A program made the position numbers and the translations under genes. Shown piece after piece: positions 62,381-64,000 of a stretch of 64,000 bases of DNA (positions are counted from its first letter, which is position 1; the number at the start of each line of letters is the position of its first letter). The stretch is from Rhizobium rosettiformans. GTDB taxonomy: Bacteria > Pseudomonadota > Alphaproteobacteria > Rhizobiales > Rhizobiaceae. The stretch spans positions 2,632,001-2,696,000 of the forward strand of contig NZ_CP032405.1 in NCBI RefSeq assembly GCF_016806065.1, written 5' to 3'. The notes below the pieces were generated by a model that was given only the letters and a program-made list of their open reading frames with translations, was not told where the DNA came from and did no database searches.

Positions 62381-63220
62381 ATGTCAGTGAATCGGTGCAG
62401 CATGTTGAAGCCTCTCCCGTCCGGCCCGGCCTCCCTCCTGTCGAAGCGGCTCCTGTCGCTCGGCCTCGGCACGGCATTGGTCGGCTCGCTCTCGGGCTGC
62501 ATCCTGATGACCGATACCAGCCGCATGAACATCGAGGTCTTTCAGGATGAGGTGGCTCCCGTCTGGTACGATCCAGCCCGTACGCCGCCGGCCGCCGATC
62601 AGTCAGCACCGCAGAAGCGCAATCTCTATCAGACGCAGTTCCACCAGACCTATGGTCTTCCGGTCTCCAACCCGCTGCACCGCACACTCTACGGCGTGAT
62701 GGTCGATGACGGCCACACGCTTCCTGCCATTCCGCTCGACCGCGTGCGTTCCGACATGCTGCGCCAGGAAGTAAGTTACCAGTCGACGGAAGCCCCAGGC
62801 ACCATCGTCGTCGATACCAGGGCGCACTACCTCTATCTCGTTCAGCCAAATGGCAAGGCGATCCGCTACGGCGTCGGGCTCGGTCGTGACGGTTATGCTT
62901 GGTCGGGCAGGGGTGTGATCAAGCGTAAGGCGAAATGGCCGCACTGGACGCCGACCGACACCATGGTCGAGAACAATCCGAACTTACGGCCTGTTTCGGC
63001 CGCGCGCGGCGGTCTGGTCGCCGGCCTTAACAATCCCCTCGGCGCGCGGGCGCTCTATATCTATCAGGACGGCAAGGATACGCTCTACCGCGTCCACGGC
63101 ACGCCGGACTGGCAGTCGGTCGGCAAGGCGACGTCCTCGGGCTGCGTGCGCATGTTCAATCAGGATGTCATCGATCTCTTTGACCGCGTGCCCGAGAACA
63201 CCCCGATTGTTGTCATTTAG
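62381..63220 (+). CDS. L,D-transpeptidase
   Basis: A 279-residue ErfK/YbiS-type L,D-transpeptidase. A signal peptide ends at lipobox-like LSGC (about residue 38). The catalytic domain at about 140-279 has IVVDTRAHYLYLV, and HGTPDWQSVGKATSSGCVRM contains the catalytic His and Cys (S-x-x-S-G-C-x-R-M). It forms 3-3 crosslinks or attaches proteins to peptidoglycan. AGGGTGGGG precedes the ATG at 62381; an ATG at 62402 is also possible. A similar gene follows 156 bases later. Confidence 0.87.
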   Translation: MSVNRCSMLKPLPSGPASLLSKRLLSLGLGTALVGSLSGCILMTDTSRMNIEVFQDEVAPVWYDPARTPPAADQSAPQKRNLYQTQFHQTYGLPVSNPLHRTLYGVMVDDGHTLPAIPLDRVRSDMLRQEVSYQSTEAPGTIVVDTRAHYLYLVQPNGKAIRYGVGLGRDGYAWSGRGVIKRKAKWPHWTPTDTMVENNPNLRPVSAARGGLVAGLNNPLGARALYIYQDGKDTLYRVHGTPDWQSVGKATSSGCVRMFNQDVIDLFDRVPENTPIVVI

Positions 63221-63376
63221 CGACACCTGATCGCAGCGTTTGCCTCTCTCCAAAACGTGAAAGGGGGCTCGCGTTGCTTTCATTGAAGCTTTCCTGTTTG
63301 CATCGGATCATCGCGGAACAAAGCGCACCTCCCAGCGTCTTCCTCCGCAGAACTGCTACAGGAAACCCATACCTAA

Positions 63377-64000
63377 ATGTCCTCTACACCAAATCTGACC
63401 CGTCGTTCGCTTCTGTCCCTGACAGGCCTCGGCGCGGCATCCCTGCTGGCCAGCTGCACCACCTCCCGTCCGCTTCCGGCGGATGCCCGTCTCGAGGGCC
63501 CCGTCGTGCCGGCCGCGCCGAGCGGTCGCACGCCCGAACTCGATGCCATGTATGGCGAGGTCTATGACGGCGGCTACGTCATTCCGGCCGTACCCTACTG
63601 GCGCATTCCCGAGCGTTTCTATCGCCAGCAGGTGATCGATCCGACCGGCGAAGCCCCCGGCACCGTTGTCGTCGATACCCCGAACCGCTTCCTCTATCTC
63701 GTCGAGCGCGGCGGCACCGCCATGCGCTACGGCGTCGGCATCGGCCGCGACGGTTTTGCCTGGGGTGGCGCCGGCGTCATCCAGTGGCGCCAGAAATGGC
63801 CCAAGTGGACCCCGCCGGATGAGATGATCGCCCGCCAGCCGGAGCTCGAGAAGTACTCCGTCCGCAACGGCGGCAAGCCGGGTGGCATCGACAACCCGCT
63901 CGGCGCCCGCGCGCTCTACATCTTCAAGAATGGCCAGGACACGCTCTACCGCCTGCACGGCTCGCCGGAATGGAATTCCATCGGCAAGGCCGTCTCCTCG
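63377..64000 (+). CDS. L,D-transpeptidase, 3' end beyond the window
   Basis: The first 208 codons of a second ErfK/YbiS protein. A twin-Arg-like N terminus (TRRSLLSLTGLGAASLLASC) ends in a lipobox Cys, then VVVDTPNRFLYLVERGG and YGVGIGRDGFAW, and the window ends inside the catalytic motif (HGSPEWNSIGKAVSS, with GC-R-M expected next). It closely resembles the preceding gene and is a tandem paralogue. No in-frame stop is seen to base 64000. Confidence 0.87.
   Translation, partial: MSSTPNLTRRSLLSLTGLGAASLLASCTTSRPLPADARLEGPVVPAAPSGRTPELDAMYGEVYDGGYVIPAVPYWRIPERFYRQQVIDPTGEAPGTVVVDTPNRFLYLVERGGTAMRYGVGIGRDGFAWGGAGVIQWRQKWPKWTPPDEMIARQPELEKYSVRNGGKPGGIDNPLGARALYIFKNGQDTLYRLHGSPEWNSIGKAVSS

Overview
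The window looks like chromosomal DNA of an alphaproteobacterium of the Rhizobiaceae (Rhizobium/Agrobacterium/Ciceribacter type). The grounds are a high-GC genome with rhizobial gene families: a TIGR03808-type Tat beta-helix protein, a Rhizobium etli-type thermolabile asparaginase, betI-betB-betA, a plant-type APS reductase with CysD/CysN, DUF2161, DUF3750 and DUF6152 proteins, plus short palindromic intergenic repeats of rhizobial type. Genus-level placement is an inference.

Layout. 0-12 kb: tRNA-Gln, an ABC exporter, then a complete ferric-siderophore uptake locus on the minus strand (ECF sigma, FecR, TonB receptor with signalling domain, FatB/YclQ-like binding protein, two permeases, ATPase). 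Two matching ECF-type promoter candidates precede the receptor and the FecR gene. A desaturase and a PhnD-like protein follow. 12-18 kb: a zinc-ribbon protein, a lipoprotein, tRNA-Pro, a LacI regulator with a palindromic site at its start, a soluble PAS chemoreceptor and a CarH-like B12-binding MerR regulator. 18-27 kb: sulfur assimilation (cysN, cysD, cysH, a divergent Rrf2 regulator, a sulfate-binding protein, a SulP transporter), with a tandem array of five near-identical small exported proteins inside it. 27-33 kb: small membrane proteins, a DUF2161 nuclease-like protein, a stand-alone Ada zinc domain and a TRAP transporter with a strong hairpin between dctP and dctQ.

33-40 kb: an esterase lipoprotein, a decayed VirJ/AcvB-like remnant, two toxin-antitoxin pairs, and the glycine-betaine genes betI, betB and betA. 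The second toxin-antitoxin pair and a palindromic repeat sit between betB and betA. A 20-bp BetI-type operator precedes betI. 40-47 kb: an EAL-CBS-GGDEF protein, an acetyltransferase, an unusually long orphan flagellin, a quinone oxidoreductase, and a lower-GC orphan gene whose His/Cys motifs resemble a caspase/CHAT protease. 47-55 kb: a 2-hydroxyacid dehydrogenase, a proteasome-like Ntn hydrolase with the full Thr1/Asp17/Lys33 triad, a third toxin-antitoxin pair, a short Cys-rich ORF with a terminator, an asparaginase, a FemAB-like protein translationally coupled to a polysaccharide flippase, and a GST. 55-64 kb: a DUF2087 protein, a GAF-GGDEF-EAL protein, the TIGR03808 protein, a 67-residue membrane protein behind a well-placed FNR/FixK box, a divergent MarR/DHA2 efflux pair, and two tandem L,D-transpeptidases, the last cut by the window end.

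The main functional units are iron (2.3-10.1 kb), sulfur (18-27 kb) and osmoprotectant metabolism (35-40 kb). The least explained items are the five-copy secreted-protein array, the caspase-like orphan, the proteasome-like orphan, the CarH-like regulator, the FNR-controlled microprotein and a structured untranslated stretch at 12.6-12.8 kb.
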